64,000 nucleotides of DNA, taken from assembly GCF_905220565.1 (NCBI RefSeq), contig NC_059409.1, positions 1,247,501 through 1,311,500 on the forward strand, written 5' to 3'. The translations under genes were made by a program, and so were the position numbers. The notes beneath the pieces are model-generated. The model was not told the DNA's origin and made no database searches. It was given only the letters and a program-made list of their open reading frames with translations. Of the stretch, positions 32,190 to 43,064 are shown piece after piece (positions within the stretch are counted from its first letter, which is position 1; each line of letters opens with the position of its first letter). Source of the stretch: Melitaea cinxia. Lineage: Eukaryota; Arthropoda; Insecta; Lepidoptera; Nymphalidae.

Positions 32190-32350
32190 AAATACAAATA
32201 TACTTTATTGTACAACCAAAAACAATACATCTAACATAAAAGAAAAAGAAAGGAGCAAGAAATAATAATAATAATAATATAAAAAAAGGAATGTAGAAAA
32301 GGCGGTCTTATCGCTAAAGAGCAATCTCTTCCAGACAACCGTTAGAAAAA
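32190..32350 (-). repeat. LINE 3' end (TTTATTGTAC family)
   Basis: TATACTTTATTGTACAACC (an AATAAAGTATA end on the minus strand), an AATAATAAT run, and GCGGTCTTATCGCTAAAG, CAATCTCTTCCAGACAACCG. Related to 155-246 and 41403-41560. Confidence 0.6.
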
Positions 32351-32865
32351 GGACATGAATAAGAATAAAGCGGTAAGATCGAGATACAAAATATTGAAGA
32401 AGGTATTTCCTTCCGCGCCCTACCTTAGTTTCAGTGTTTATGATACATAAAAAGTCGCGGGCATAATCTAATTAGTTATAAAACAATGGGCACACCTACA
32501 CCCAACTTAACAATAACCATAAAACTATTGTGAGTGCTAAGAATTACTAATCGTAAAATAATCTGCGGCGCTATCTATTTGACTTCAATTTTATACACAA
32601 TACGTGGATTGTTTTTCTCGAATTCCAAGAAAAATACAAAAATATTATTGTAAAATAAACAATAAGATGGATTATTGATGAGATATTGTTTACATTAATC
32701 GGGTTGGGGAAAAAGTTCTTCGTATTTTGTATAGAAATTGAAGGTAAGATTTTACAAAATTTATTTGCGTTAGTATAATATATATGTACCACTTTGTTTG
32801 AACTTGTAGGTAGTATCAGATTTCCGTTGCTGTAAAAATTTTGGGAATTCTCATTAAAATACCGC

Positions 32866-33128
32866 GACAAGTAGTAGGAAATTTCCTACTCAAAATATGC
32901 AGCAGCTCGACTGGGTTAGTCGACCTTACAGAAGATCACAGCTAAATAATACTGCTTTTAAGCAGTGTTGTGTTCCTGTTGGTGTGTAAGGACCAGAGTT
33001 CCTGGAAGGAATTGGAGATAGGGTCGGCAACGCGCTTGCGATGCTTCTGGTGTTGAAGACGTCTATTAGCTACGGTAATCGCTTACAATCAGGTGAACCG
33101 TACGCTTGTTTGCCGACACAGTTGTATA
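32866..33128 (+). mobile_element. Rep-C with altered palindrome
   Basis: The palindrome reads AGTAGGAAATTTCCTACT (32873-32890), both arms changed relative to AGCAGG..CCTGCT. Then GCAGCTCGACTGGG, GGCAACGCGCTTGCGATGC and GTTTGCCGACACAGTTGTAT. Confidence 0.85.
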
Positions 33129-33165
33129 AAAAAGACACACTCAACTACATACATACATATACTAT

Positions 33166-33921
33166 TGTGGCGACATCTATCGCGCGAAATACGAACGACT
33201 ACAAACTACGTAATTAGAGAAAACTGACGTATGCTACATCGCGCTATCAGAGTTTTCAAAGTGATTAAGTATATACAAGATCCCGACAACAACCGATGGG
33301 CCGGTAGCCCGCCAGACACAACACCCGTCTGGCCGGAGGATCCTCCCTTTTCGATGGCCGACGTGATTCCTCACACATTCCCAAACTATAAACATAAAAA
33401 GACACATAAAAAGACACGTGGCTTGAAAAGTCTGAAACTAACAATAAATAAAAAATATCAAATTTTTGTATTTTTTTTTTATTAGGACCAGGCTTGGTTT
33501 TAATCTTTTTATTGACAAATTTAAATATTTTTCATAATGAGACGAAATTTAGTTCTATGTCCGTACCTAATTAATGGTTTTGTGAGAAACAAGATTTAAT
33601 TAGCATGAAAATACAACAATAAACAAATATTTTGCATAAATGGGCCGTAGAGGAAGTCGGCGCCATTACAGTACCGGAAGAAGTTAATAAAAGTACGCTT
33701 ACGCAATTTTTAAAGAATTTCTTTAGTAAATTTATGTTAATTTTCTTCAAATGAAAGTTTTATGTCTCCATTAAGGAAATTTTCTCAATGGGTACTTTTT
33801 TTAGTTTGAAAATGAGTTAATCTTTTAATGATATACGAAACGAATGTATATGTAACAATAATATTAAATTGCATATTTAGTTAGTACTTAGTTTCTATGT
33901 GGCGAGATAGATGTCGCTACA
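33166..33921 (+). mobile_element. LTR-like element (TG..CA ends)
   Basis: Starts TGTGGCGACATCTATC and ends GATAGATGTCGCTACA, near-perfect mirror images. The first 200 bp recur at 59499. It contains a hairpin (GCCAGAC, 33311-33317, with GTCTGGC, 33327-33333) and the palindrome GGAGGATCCTCC (33335-33346). No target-site duplication is evident, so solo LTR versus TIR element is open. Confidence 0.5.
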
Positions 33922-33940
33922 GGTCGATATATGTAATTTT

Positions 33941-34175
33941 ACGCTTCAGCCTGTAATATCCCACTAATAGGCCTCTTCCCCATGTAGGAGAAGAATCAGA
34001 GCTTAATCGACCACGCTGCTCCAATGCGGGTCGGCGGATATATTCCCTACTATTAGTAACGATCACTATCAGGTGTACATGATAACAACCGGAACCGATG
34101 GCTTAACGTGCTCTCCGAGGCACGGTGGGGAGACCCATACGGACTGCACCAACCAGACCACAGCAAACACCTGTA
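33941..34175 (-). mobile_element. SINE-A, 5' part missing
   Basis: ACGCTTCAGCCTGTAATATC to CAAACACCTGTATAT; the tRNA head is absent. Confidence 0.82.
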
Positions 34176-34362
34176 TATATATAATTTTAATTCCATTGTA
34201 CGATGTATATAATTTTAATTTCATTGTATTATAAACTCTTAAATAACCAAGAATAGTCCTTTCAGCAAGACTCAGCACAGGGTCATAAAGCTCGTGAACA
34301 CACCTAATGATTAATAGACAGCCTCTCAGACACTTTGCACTGTTCTACTATAAATAAATATG

Positions 34363-34470
34363 TCTATCAGGTGGCTGTTATAATCAGGGTCAAGGGATTA
34401 TTTACGTGTTCTTTGAGGCACGATGTGTACCTACAAGAACGTACAACCAGACCAGAAACAAATATCATAT
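34363..34470 (-). repeat. SINE-A2 body fragment
   Basis: TCTATCAGGTGGCTGTTATA, TTCTTTGAGGCACGATGTG, then the Helitron begins. Confidence 0.5.
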
Positions 34471-34472
34471 AA

Positions 34473-34801
34473 TCTATACAAATAAATTAAATTGGAGTTT
34501 CTTTTTGTAATATTAAAATAACCGCTTTTTACTAAATGCATATGGATGTATACACGGTACATATTCCAAAAATAACATCTTTTATAATTTTTGTCAGTCT
34601 GTTTGTCTGTCTGTTTGTTCCGGCTAATCTCTGAAACGGCTGGACTAATTTTGACGGGACTTTTACTGGCAGATAGCTGATATGACAAGGAGTAACTAAG
34701 GCTACTTTTATTTTATGATTTTATATATTTTATATCTCTGCGAATTGAACAATAACTTTTTTGTTAAATTCCTCACGGACGGAGTCGCGGGCACAGCTAG
34801 T
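34473..34801 (+). mobile_element. Helitron, non-autonomous, full length
   Basis: Starts TCTATACAAATAAATT, includes GGCTAATCTCTGAAACGG and TTTTGACGGGACTTTTACTG. The 3' hairpin CGGACGGAGTCGCGGG precedes GCACAGCTAGT. The bases at both junctions are A on the left and T on the right, the classic A/T Helitron target. Confidence 0.85.
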
Positions 34802-35594
34802 TCAAATACATAATTCAAATCTTTACCTCAATTCGTTATCGAAGCCACGAACATTTAGAAAACTTGTCTCACAATTAAGTCAGAATGGTTTTTGATCAAG
34901 AATTTGCATATTCTTATAATTATAATATTTAATTATATTTCATTAATACGGGAGTCTTTGTATGCGGGCTCTATTCGTATTTCGACTAGTTTCCTTTTAC
35001 CTCGGTGTTACTATTTATTGACACGTATGACGTGACTACAATATTGACACGTACTATTCTGAAGAAGAGCTACTAATAATAAGTATACAGACATGTCAAA
35101 ATATATAAATTTCATCGTTATGGCACGATCCAACTAGATTAGTACGTGTACTCGTCCGTTGGCACAGTTGGCAGGAACCCTGCCTTCCGCGCAAGGTTGT
35201 CACGAGTTTGGATGTAATATATTTATTGTATCTGCTTATCGAATTAAGCTAAAACTTAAATCTTAAGAGTCGACATGCGCTTTAAATCTTAAAAATTTCC
35301 TTTAAAATTTTGCTTTAAAAATTTCCTGCTCTTAGAAATACATTAAAAACTAGAAATATATCCAGTCTGCTTCTTCATGTTTTTGTTTTTACAATATAAT
35401 TTAGATGAAAAAACGTTATCCATTTAAGGCCGCTGAAAGTTTTAATTAAATAAATAGTCTTCTGAAACTGCGGGCTCAGTAGATCCAGAGATTTACGTAT
35501 TACGAATACTTGCGATGAATAATAATTAATTAAGTGGGTATTTTAACTGCCCTGGTGGAGTTGTGCGCGAGCCGTATCGGCGCCTACACCTTTA
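34802..35594. other. Nothing recognised
   Basis: AT-rich; TGGCACAGTTGGCAGGAACC near 35160 is a possible tRNA-head scrap but too short to claim. Confidence 0.35.
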
Positions 35595-35705
35595 CTAATA
35601 TTTCTATCCGGTCTGTGTGTCTGACCGCCGTGCCTCGGAGAGCACGTTAAGTTGTCGATCCCAGTCGTTATCATAAATACCTGACAGCAATCATTACTCA
35701 GTTAG
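35595..35705 (+). repeat. SINE-A2 body fragment
   Basis: TTTCTATCCGGTCTGTGTG, GCCGTGCCTCGGAGAGCACG, ATAAATACCTGACAGCAATC. Confidence 0.7.
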
Positions 35706-35794
35706 TTCACTGATAAAATAATACGAAAATAAAATACGAATGTATTATAGGTCTTTCTTTTATTTCTTTATTTACCAAAAGTGCCAAATTTAGT

Positions 35795-35905
35795 ATCTAG
35801 TATCCCACTGCTGGGCATAGGCCTCTTTCCTTCCTCTTTATAGGATCAGAGCTTAGTCCACCACGGTACTCCAATGCGGGTTGGTGGATATATTCAATCT
35901 ATTAA
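35795..35905 (-). repeat. SINE-A tail half
   Basis: GTATCCCACTGCTGGGCATA, GCGGGTTGGTGGATATATTC. Confidence 0.78.
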
Positions 35906-36133
35906 CCATCGTGATACAAATTTCTAGACAGGCATCAAGGTTGCAGGGTGTTTGTTGGTTGTTTTTGTATTTATAAAAATTCAACGAGAATTAAATATAC
36001 GTGATATTTCAATACATAAATACATTCGTAGACATAGTATTTTTCCGGACCTCTGCCCTTCTTTTCTAGCCTCACGCGATTAATGGATGACCCCTGAGCC
36101 AAAAATTTATCATTTATAATATAAAAACACATG

Positions 36134-36295
36134 AGTTCAAACAAACGCCATAATGTCTGGCGCGAACTTGGGAGGCCTATGTCCAGCAGTAGACTGCGGT
36201 AGACATAAAACCATAGACTCACTCTGACATTGGCAAATCCTCACGGAAACCATTATACAAGAAGAAGAAGAAGACTGCGGTAGGCTGAAACGATA
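36134..36295 (+). repeat. SINE-B tail, split by a 69-bp LINE end
   Basis: CTGGCGCGAACTTGGGAGG, CCTATGTCCAGCAGTAGACT; resumes as GACTGCGGTAGGCTGAAACG. Confidence 0.8.
36203..36271 (+). mobile_element. Extremely truncated LINE copy with TSD
   Basis: 69 bp ending AAGAAGAAGAAGA, flanked by AGACTGCGGTAG at 36191-36202 and 36272-36283. TGACATTGGCAAATCC matches the LINE end at 12055-12133. Confidence 0.82.
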
Positions 36296-36726
36296 AATAT
36301 AAAAAATGAGTACAAACATATTCCTTAATCCAAATATGGACAATTATGTTGGAAATGAATGCGAATTAAATGCCAATCCTTCTCCTAAGTAGAAAGAAGA
36401 TCGCCCAGTTATGGAATATCTTTTTTCTTAATACAATGACACGTTGTGTATTCTGATCTAATGATAACTTATAATATTATATATAACATCGTACGAGCGA
36501 AGCGAAGTTCGGAGACACGAACAAATGAAAACAGTACGTGACAATATCTAACTGTCTAAGGACGATTACAGACGTTAGACGTTTTCTAGGATAAATTGTA
36601 GAGCTTTGAAACTACCTTGAAATTTAGAATTTCTATAGAAAGTCTTCTGATAAAATTGTAAAATAAAAAAATGTGTGTATCCTCATGTATTTATATCTTT
36701 AGTCAGAGCAGGACTTAGCGTCGCTG
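36296..36726. other. Mostly nothing; SINE-A scrap near 36372-36420
   Basis: AATCCTTCTCCTAAGTAG and CGCCCAGTTATGGAATATC look like a decayed SINE-A tail. Confidence 0.35.
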
Positions 36727-37425
36727 CTCAGTCAGTCAGTCAGTCAGTCAGTTCAGCCTATTGCAATCTACTGCTGGAAATAGGCCTCCCTAAGTTTGCG
36801 CCAAACATCCCGGTTTTCCGCAATCCTCATCCAGCCTACACCGGCAATTTTACGTAGATCGTCGGTCTAACGGGCCGAAGGACGTCCCACACTGCGTTTG
36901 CCAAGATGCGTTCTCCACTCCAGGACCCGTCTGTTCCAACGGCCATCTGTCTTGCGACACAGATGACCAGCCCACTGCCACTTCTACTTGCTAATTCTGT
37001 AGGCTATGTCAGTTACTTTCGTTTTCTCGCGGATAGTCTCATTTCTAATCCTATCTTTGAGAGAAACCCCAAGCATAGCCCGTTCTATTGCACGTTGAGC
37101 GACTTTAAACTTGTGGACCAGTCCCTGCGTCAGTGTCCACGTCTCGGCTCCATATGTTAATACAGGCAGGACGCATTGCTCGAAGACTTTTGTCTTCAAG
37201 CATTGCTGAATCTTCGAAGTGAAGACTCGACGAAGCCTGCCAAACGCTGCCCAGCCCAACCGAATCCGCCTACCGGCCTCCTTCTCGAAGTTATTGCGGT
37301 CTAGTTGGATAGTATGGCCTAGATAAATATAATCCTTAACAACTCCGAGAAGGGTACAATCGACAGATACCAGTCTCGGAACGACTTGGTTGTTAAACAT
37401 AACTTTTATTTTGTCCAGGTCTGTT
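36727..37425 (-). pseudogene. RTE-clade LINE, C-terminal part of reverse transcriptase ORF
   Basis: The 138-residue minus-strand frame (36984-37400) carries hallmark RTE C-terminal blocks: YLGHTIQL, GWAAFGRLRRVF, KTKVFEQCVLPVLTYGAETW, VAQRAIERAMLGVSLKDRIR. After a TAG stop at 36984-36986 the same frame continues KWQWAGHLCRKTDGRW, then a second TAG at 36867-36869, and WRKLREAYFQQ before a third stop. The 3' end is AATAGGCTGA followed by a (CTGA)n tail at 36728-36751. Upstream RT motifs are absent, so this is a 5'-truncated, inactivated insertion. Its last about 55 bp are the tail shared by SINE-A and SINE-B. Confidence 0.9.
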
Positions 37426-38179
37426 CAGGGCTACTTTTTTACGCGATTTCACTGTCCATATTTTTTTTTCATAGCACGTGCCTTATATAGTCTCCTAAAA
37501 AGTAAACACACAGAAATCTACACTCAACGGTCTCTGGCCCTCAAGGCGACAATCATTCACTCATTCATTTGAGTTAATGGCTTTCAATAGCACACGTCTT
37601 CTTCTCTTTTCTGTCACTAATAATTTATTTATTTCTTCTTCTTTCTTCCCTTTTGTTCCTTTCTAACTAACTTAATTAATTTACCTGACATATCTCATAT
37701 AAACGGCAATTAGACCAAAGCATTGAGACAATAGCAGACTTGTGACGGTAATCTGTGTGTAGTCAGCCGCAAGTCTAAGTGAGGAGGACGCAAAGTTTTT
37801 GTCATTAGACAGCGGTAAATGTTTTATGGCATCATTTAATTTGATCCTTCGTAATGAAAGAATTTGCTCTGTGCGCGAAGTTTGTACATTAGATAAATAT
37901 GGTGCGACAGTCGGGTCCTCTTTCTGTTTATTTTCATTTTGACAAAAACGTATAAATGGTTTTATTTGTACGTTCTAATTGTTTATCTTAATTATATTAT
38001 TACTGAAAGCTGAATTAACTAAAAGGCATAAATATTCCTGAATTACATCATTGTGGCGATAGAAGTCGAAACAGAGTAACAATGCTAAGAATTTTTAAAA
38101 GAGTCATTTTCTATTCGTATTCATTGAGGAATCGCCACCATAATAAAGTAAAAACATTTTTTTTTGTAAAGGATTGCAT
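37426..38179. other. Nothing recognised
   Basis: AT-rich, pyrimidine-rich around 37590-37670; no supported feature. Confidence 0.4.
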
Positions 38180-38522
38180 TCAGTCCGTAACATCCCACTG
38201 CTGGGCATAGGCCTCTTTCTCCATGTAAGGAAGGATTGGAGCTTAATCCACCACACTGCTCCACTGCAGGTTGGCGGATATATTCCCTACTATGAGTAAC
38301 GATCGCTATCAAGTTTTATGGTAATAACCGGGATCGACGGCTTAACGTACTCTTAGAGGCCCTGTGGAGAGAACAATAAGGATAGACATCCAAAACGGTA
38401 ATAAATATTTGTACAATTTGTACAAATAAAAAATACAAAATATTCCCGAGCAGGAATCGAAACCGCAAACCAGCGGTGCTTTAGGCGATTATTCGTACCA
38501 CTACACCATAGTGGTTGTTTTA
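38180..38522 (-). mobile_element. SINE-A2, full length, reverse
   Basis: Tail CAGTCCGTAACATCCCACTG, body TATTCCCTACTATGAGTAAC, head on the minus strand ACCACTATGGTGTAGTGG (A box) and GCGGTTTCGATTCCTGCTC (B box, one change). Confidence 0.85.
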
Positions 38523-38814
38523 AATTCTATTCTGTTGTTTTATTTTCTGTATAAATGTATTATATATTATATTATATACTTATACCATAGATTTTTTTAA
38601 ACAAAAAGAAATAGCTTTTGTAGTTTTCATGGCTTTCGGGGCTGGCCCCGGTACCAATATTACCAATGTCGAAGTACCCAATCAAAACAAGAATGTAACA
38701 GCATTCCTAATCTTCTATCAATGACCTTTAGGGTAGGTTAGGAGCAATGGATACGCGGCCAATAATGAATATTCATATCTGATTGCAAGGTGATCTTATA
38801 AAGGAAGTTTGAAC
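38523..38814. other. Nothing recognised
   Basis: Contains GGGGCTGGCCCCGG near 38638 (short palindrome) but no further support. Confidence 0.35.
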
Positions 38815-38952
38815 AATGGCGCCGCCACCGCATCCGCTGCAACCGGTCCACTTCCGGCCGCACGTGATAGGGGAACGATGTCTAACCCGAATCTTTGACA
38901 TGAATAATATTCAAGCTAATGCCTTGATGAATAATGTGGTAATTATGGTTTA
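38815..38952 (+). other. GC-rich island with a 45-codon open frame
   Basis: ATG at 38815 opens MAPPPHPLQPVHFRPHVIGE and stays open 45 codons to TAA at 38950. The first 60 bp are GC-rich and include CGCACGTGAT (E-box), unlike the neighbourhood, and no other copy occurs here. Upstream is TGAATATTCA (38767 area), a palindrome. It may be a small exon, a short peptide gene or a conserved regulatory element. Confidence 0.25.
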
Positions 38953-40157
38953 ATTAATTCTTAAGATATGCGGTCATTTCCTTAATTTGTTTGTTTTTAC
39001 CTTCAAACTAGGTGTGTATAAGAATTATAAAGAATTAGAATAGAAACCATTTTCTATTACGGAACACGGATGCAGTCTAATTTCCTCACTTTACTGCAGA
39101 TTAGCTGATATGGTTATATGATGATTTTTTGCATACGTACTGGTTTTTCCTCATTGTTATTCTTCATTTTCAAACATGCGTTATATATGAATCACATATT
39201 GATTGTACAATATTTGATGAAGCCTTAACGAAGCCTTTGGTCACATTATGTGGTTATTGCTTTCTAAACACAAAACCTCTAGCATGGGTACAGGGTTGAA
39301 TTGATGACAGATGTAGATTAAATTAATTATTTAATAATTGTTGGTCTCATTTTCAAGCATTTTTAGAGGCTTGTATCATTATTTTCGTTCGAAAAATGGT
39401 AAAGGGAGTGGGGGGAACAATCATGAGAATTCAATTTTCCTACACGAATAATGACCATCCATATGGTACATACAAATTTATATGGTATATACAAATTCGT
39501 TTTTCACACATACTTCACACTTCAGCCTATTGTAGACCACATCTGGACATCTGCCAACTGTTTTCCTTTTCAAGGATCGAAAGGACCATTGCGTCAACGC
39601 ATCATCTTAATTATAGATAACGTTTTTTTTTTGTTCGTAATTGTTTTGTACAGAAAATATTAATTATCTCCTACACATTCTTTATAATTGCAAAGTATTA
39701 ATTATTAATGGACGAATAACTTTGCCTTTGGGAACTGTTTGCAACTACGAGGTATTTTCGATTTAAAGAAAAATTTATGGGACTGACATGTACTGGTGTA
39801 TAAAAGTCTCTAAATAAATATAAAAAGAAATAAAAAGATACAAATTTCTGGCTTACGGAATTACTTATCATTTTCAATTTAACCCGTGAGAAGGCACGCC
39901 CTTAAAATCACAGGCAGGCACACGAGAGCAAAATGCTCGTACACTCTAAAAATTTATTTTTTGATGATAACATGATACTTCTGTTGAAAATTGTTGTAGT
40001 AATCAATACAAAATTGATTTCTTATTATATATATTTAATAAAAAGTGAACAAATGAAAAATGCAGTTTTATGAAGAAATTTAAAAAAAAAATACTAGTCG
40101 TTTTGTACATAGATTCGGCAGACATTGAAAATAAATCTAGAACATCACTCATCACTA
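38953..40157. other. Nothing recognised
   Basis: AT-rich. 39520-39600 has TTCAGCCTATTGTAGACCAC and GACCATTGCGTCAACGC, possibly a very decayed SINE. Confidence 0.35.
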
Positions 40158-40420
40158 TCGCTTCAGCCTGTCACAGTCCACTGCTGGACATAAGGCTCCA
40201 CAACTTCACGCCAAAAATGGCGTGAGCTCACGTGTGTTGCCCATAGTTACCACGCTGGGCAGGCGGGTTGGTGACCGCACGGCTGGCTTTGTCGCACCGA
40301 AGACGTTGCTGTCCATCTTCGGCCTGTGTATTTCAAAGTCAGTAGTTGAATGGTTATCCCGCTGTCGGTCAGAAAAGAGGGGGTGGCTATATTCTTTACT
40401 GCCGTAGCTACACAGCGCCG
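40158..40420 (-). mobile_element. SINE-B with internal deletion
   Basis: CGCTTCAGCCTGTCACAGTC to CTGCCGTAGCTACACAGC. The segment between CTGTCGGTC and AGAAAAGAGGGGG is lost. Confidence 0.85.
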
Positions 40421-40654
40421 CAGAAAATAAATCTAGAACATATATTTATTATATAATACATTTAAAATATTTATTCTTCCGTGAAATCTTGAGAACTGTT
40501 TTTTTTGGCAGAACATATTAAACTAAGATAGTTTTCATAATTAATTAAATTTTAACAACATACTGTATAGTGTTACAAAAATTTGCCTTTACAGCGAAGG
40601 GTTGAAAATTTGATACCCACTAAATAAAGGTATCGCATTTATAAAAATATTTGT

Positions 40655-40790
40655 TTGTGGTTTGAGTGTATCTTTTTGTGGAACCACGCTTCGAAGGACA
40701 CGTAAACCTGCCTGTCCCGATTGATATCATAAGCACCTGATAAGTTTCAACGAGTGTACTCATAGTAAGGAAATCCATTCCAGCTACCCT
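40655..40790 (+). repeat. SINE-A2 body, decayed
   Basis: GGAACCACGCTTCGAAGGAC, TTGATATCATAAGCACCTG, GTACTCATAGTAAGGAAATC. Confidence 0.55.
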
Positions 40791-41317
40791 GTTGTTATTA
40801 TTAGTAAAATAACTTTTGTGGAAAAAGGTAAAAGAAAAGCAAAATTAAACTTAAGCGCCTGACTTTTTTTCATAGCAATTTAGCATTCCTTTGCGTTTGC
40901 CATTCCACATCTGTCTCTCATAAAATATGTTATCGAAACAAATAATTTTCATATGAAAATATATTTAAAAAATATACAAATAATGTTTTATGTGTGTAAA
41001 TAAAAAGACGCGTATAATACCTCTTTGAATTTGGTTTTTCTTTCAGTCTTCATTTTAACCACTCGCGTTATACCTTTTTTTTCTTATCCTGGTAAAATCA
41101 GGGACAGACTTGAATGAAGCCATTAATCTTAAAAAGGAAGAAGAAGACTTAAATGAAAATTCTGTGTCAAGATTTAAGAAATAAACACAACAATATCGAC
41201 ATAAACGAAATCGAAGCTACGACCAACAGTCCATTGACAGTTGGTATGACCATCAAGACAATTATTTTCCCTCGAACGGCTTTATTTCTTATGTGATGAA
41301 ATTGTTGAAACATTTGA
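40791..41317. other. Nothing recognised; LINE-like (AAG)n scrap near 41095-41150
   Basis: AAAAAGGAAGAAGAAGAC resembles the (AAG)n LINE tails elsewhere. Confidence 0.3.
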
Positions 41318-41402
41318 TACATATACTTTCCGGTTTGTATGTCTGTCCTTGTGGGTTTCCCTACCGTGGCTCAGAGAGCATGGTAAGCTGTCGGTCCTGG
41401 TT

Positions 41403-41621
41403 GTTGTATATATTCTTTATTGCACTTAAAATTTTTGTGCAGTTATTTATTTACAAATTTAGTTAGCAACGGTGGACTTATCTCTAGAAGAAATCTCTTT
41501 CAGCCAACCTGTGATAGTGAGAACTTTACTAATGTTAATAACATAGCAGGCTAAAAAAGTGCAGTAATTTAGATAATATACAGATTGTTGAAAATAAAAA
41601 GCTAATTAAATAATATTCATA

Positions 41622-41677
<56 letters not shown>

Positions 41678-41842
41678 GCTACATATACACACCACTACTT
41701 ATATAACGTTATACACATAAATATTACATATATATCTACATAAAATACACACATAATATACATATTATACAATGCAAAAGAAAAGTAAACATTAATGAAA
41801 AAATCTATCATAGCTTTGAAAATGCTGTCATATACATCTGAT
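41403..41842 (-). mobile_element. LINE 3' end plus AT-rich tract inside SINE-A2
   Basis: ATTCTTTATTGCACTTAAAA (reversed AATAAAGAAT end), GGTGGACTTATCTCTAGAAG, AATCTCTTTCAGCCAACC; same family as 32190-32350. Continues into (AT)n. Confidence 0.55.
41624..41674. repeat. (AT)n microsatellite
   Basis: About 25 AT units, not inside a HINE. Confidence 0.9.
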
Positions 41843-41966
41843 TGTCATAGTAGGGAATATATCCGCCAACCAGCAATAGAGTAATGTGGTGGATTAAGCT
41901 CCGATCTTTTTCCAACATGGGGATAGAGACTTATGCTCGGCAGTGGAATGTTATCGATTGATTCGT

Positions 41967-42477
41967 ATGGCAATAAATACAATGATATAATTAGCAGCAA
42001 CTTTGATATTCACATAAAAGTTTTAATTTCATCATTTTTATTCATTATCAGGTGCCATCATTGTCACATAAAATAGGTATAAATAAACTGAAACGATTCC
42101 AAGAGCAGTACTACAGTCCCTTTGAGGACAATAGTAGGATCTGGATTAAAAGTTAATTAAAATCCAACAAATGCGGGCCTTCGTTGTAAGTGATCTTTTA
42201 GCACATCACGGGAATGTCATCTTTATATCTATATAAATAAGTGTCATTTCGAATGGTTATTATGAAATATAAATTATAATTCATATATTTATGGTAACGA
42301 TTTCAACAAGCTTTTGAATTAAACGAACTTGGGACTTGCGTGTTACAGGCTATGGAGGATTGTATTAATTTTAAACTACCGTACCGTTTCGTTGTGTGAC
42401 TTCGTATATAATATTATATAATAGATTTATTTTAACTTATTGTGTGTTTGATTATTGGAATACTAGCACACAACACA
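41967..42477. other. Nothing recognised
   Basis: AT-rich; no supported feature. Confidence 0.4.
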
Positions 42478-42612
42478 ACTTTCAAGCTGTGTTGTGTTCT
42501 TGTGGTGAGTAAGATGACTAGAGAGAGCTCTTGAAGGGGGTTTTGGGTAAGACCGGTGTTGCAGACGTCTATAAGCTTCTAATCGCTTACCATCGAGAGA
42601 GCCGTACACTTT
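42478..42612 (+). repeat. Rep-C fragment
   Basis: TTTCAAGCTGTGTTGTGTTC, GTTGCAGACGTCTATAAGC, ATCGCTTACCATCGAGAGAG. Confidence 0.65.
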
Positions 42613-42614
42613 TT

Positions 42615-43057
42615 TAACCTACTTTCTAAAAAAGAGGAGGTTTTCAATTCCATTGATTTTTTTAAATGTATGTTACCTCAGAACTTTTGACTGGGTGGAT
42701 CGATTGCGATGATATTTTTTAATCAAAATTTGTTACGTGTCATGTGGTCCCATTTTATTTTAATTAAGATCTAGCAAGTAATTTTCGAGTTATATTTAAT
42801 AATGCGTATTTACTTGGCTACTTTCTCAACGACCTACGTTTTATTATACCGACCGTGTACCAATTTTGACGATCGTTGTTTTAATCAAAAGCTAATACTT
42901 GTCTTGTGAACCACACACCACATTTAAATTGATCGAGATTTGGTGACGATTCTTTGATTATTCTTTGATAGCGCGTATTTATTTGACTATTTTTTTTTTG
43001 TCTACCTACGTTGTATTACTTGTCGATGTAATTAAAGTCGGTTTTTTTTCGTTTGCG
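42615..43057 (+). mobile_element. HINE, short copy
   Basis: Starts TAACCTACTTTCTAAAAAAG, GGTGGATCGATTGCGATG, ends GTCGATGTAATTAAAGTCGG, CGTTTGCG. Confidence 0.75.
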
Positions 43058-43064
43058 TAATATA

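Larger units (their letters stand above)
41318..41966 (+). mobile_element. SINE-A2, split by LINE 3' end and (AT)n
   Basis: Left: CTTTCCGGTTTGTATGTCTG to TCGGTCCTGGTTGTTG. Right from about 41843: ATAGTAGGGAATATATCCGC, GTGGATTAAGCTCCGATC, GGCAGTGGAATGTTATCG. Confidence 0.7.

Noticed and set aside
33166..33921. Confident solo LTR call
   Set aside because: No target-site duplication is seen and the 16-nt terminal mirror is unusually long, so class is left open.
36984..37400. 138-codon ORF as a host protein gene
   Set aside because: Its blocks are those of an RTE reverse transcriptase C-terminus, the same frame continues past stop codons, and it ends in a LINE tail.
38700..38745. Telomeric TTAGG repeats (GGTAGGTTAGG)
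   Set aside because: Only a single chance occurrence, no array.
41624..41674. (AT)n tract as a HINE-type microsatellite
   Set aside because: No HINE blocks flank it; it sits beside a LINE 3' end inside SINE-A2.
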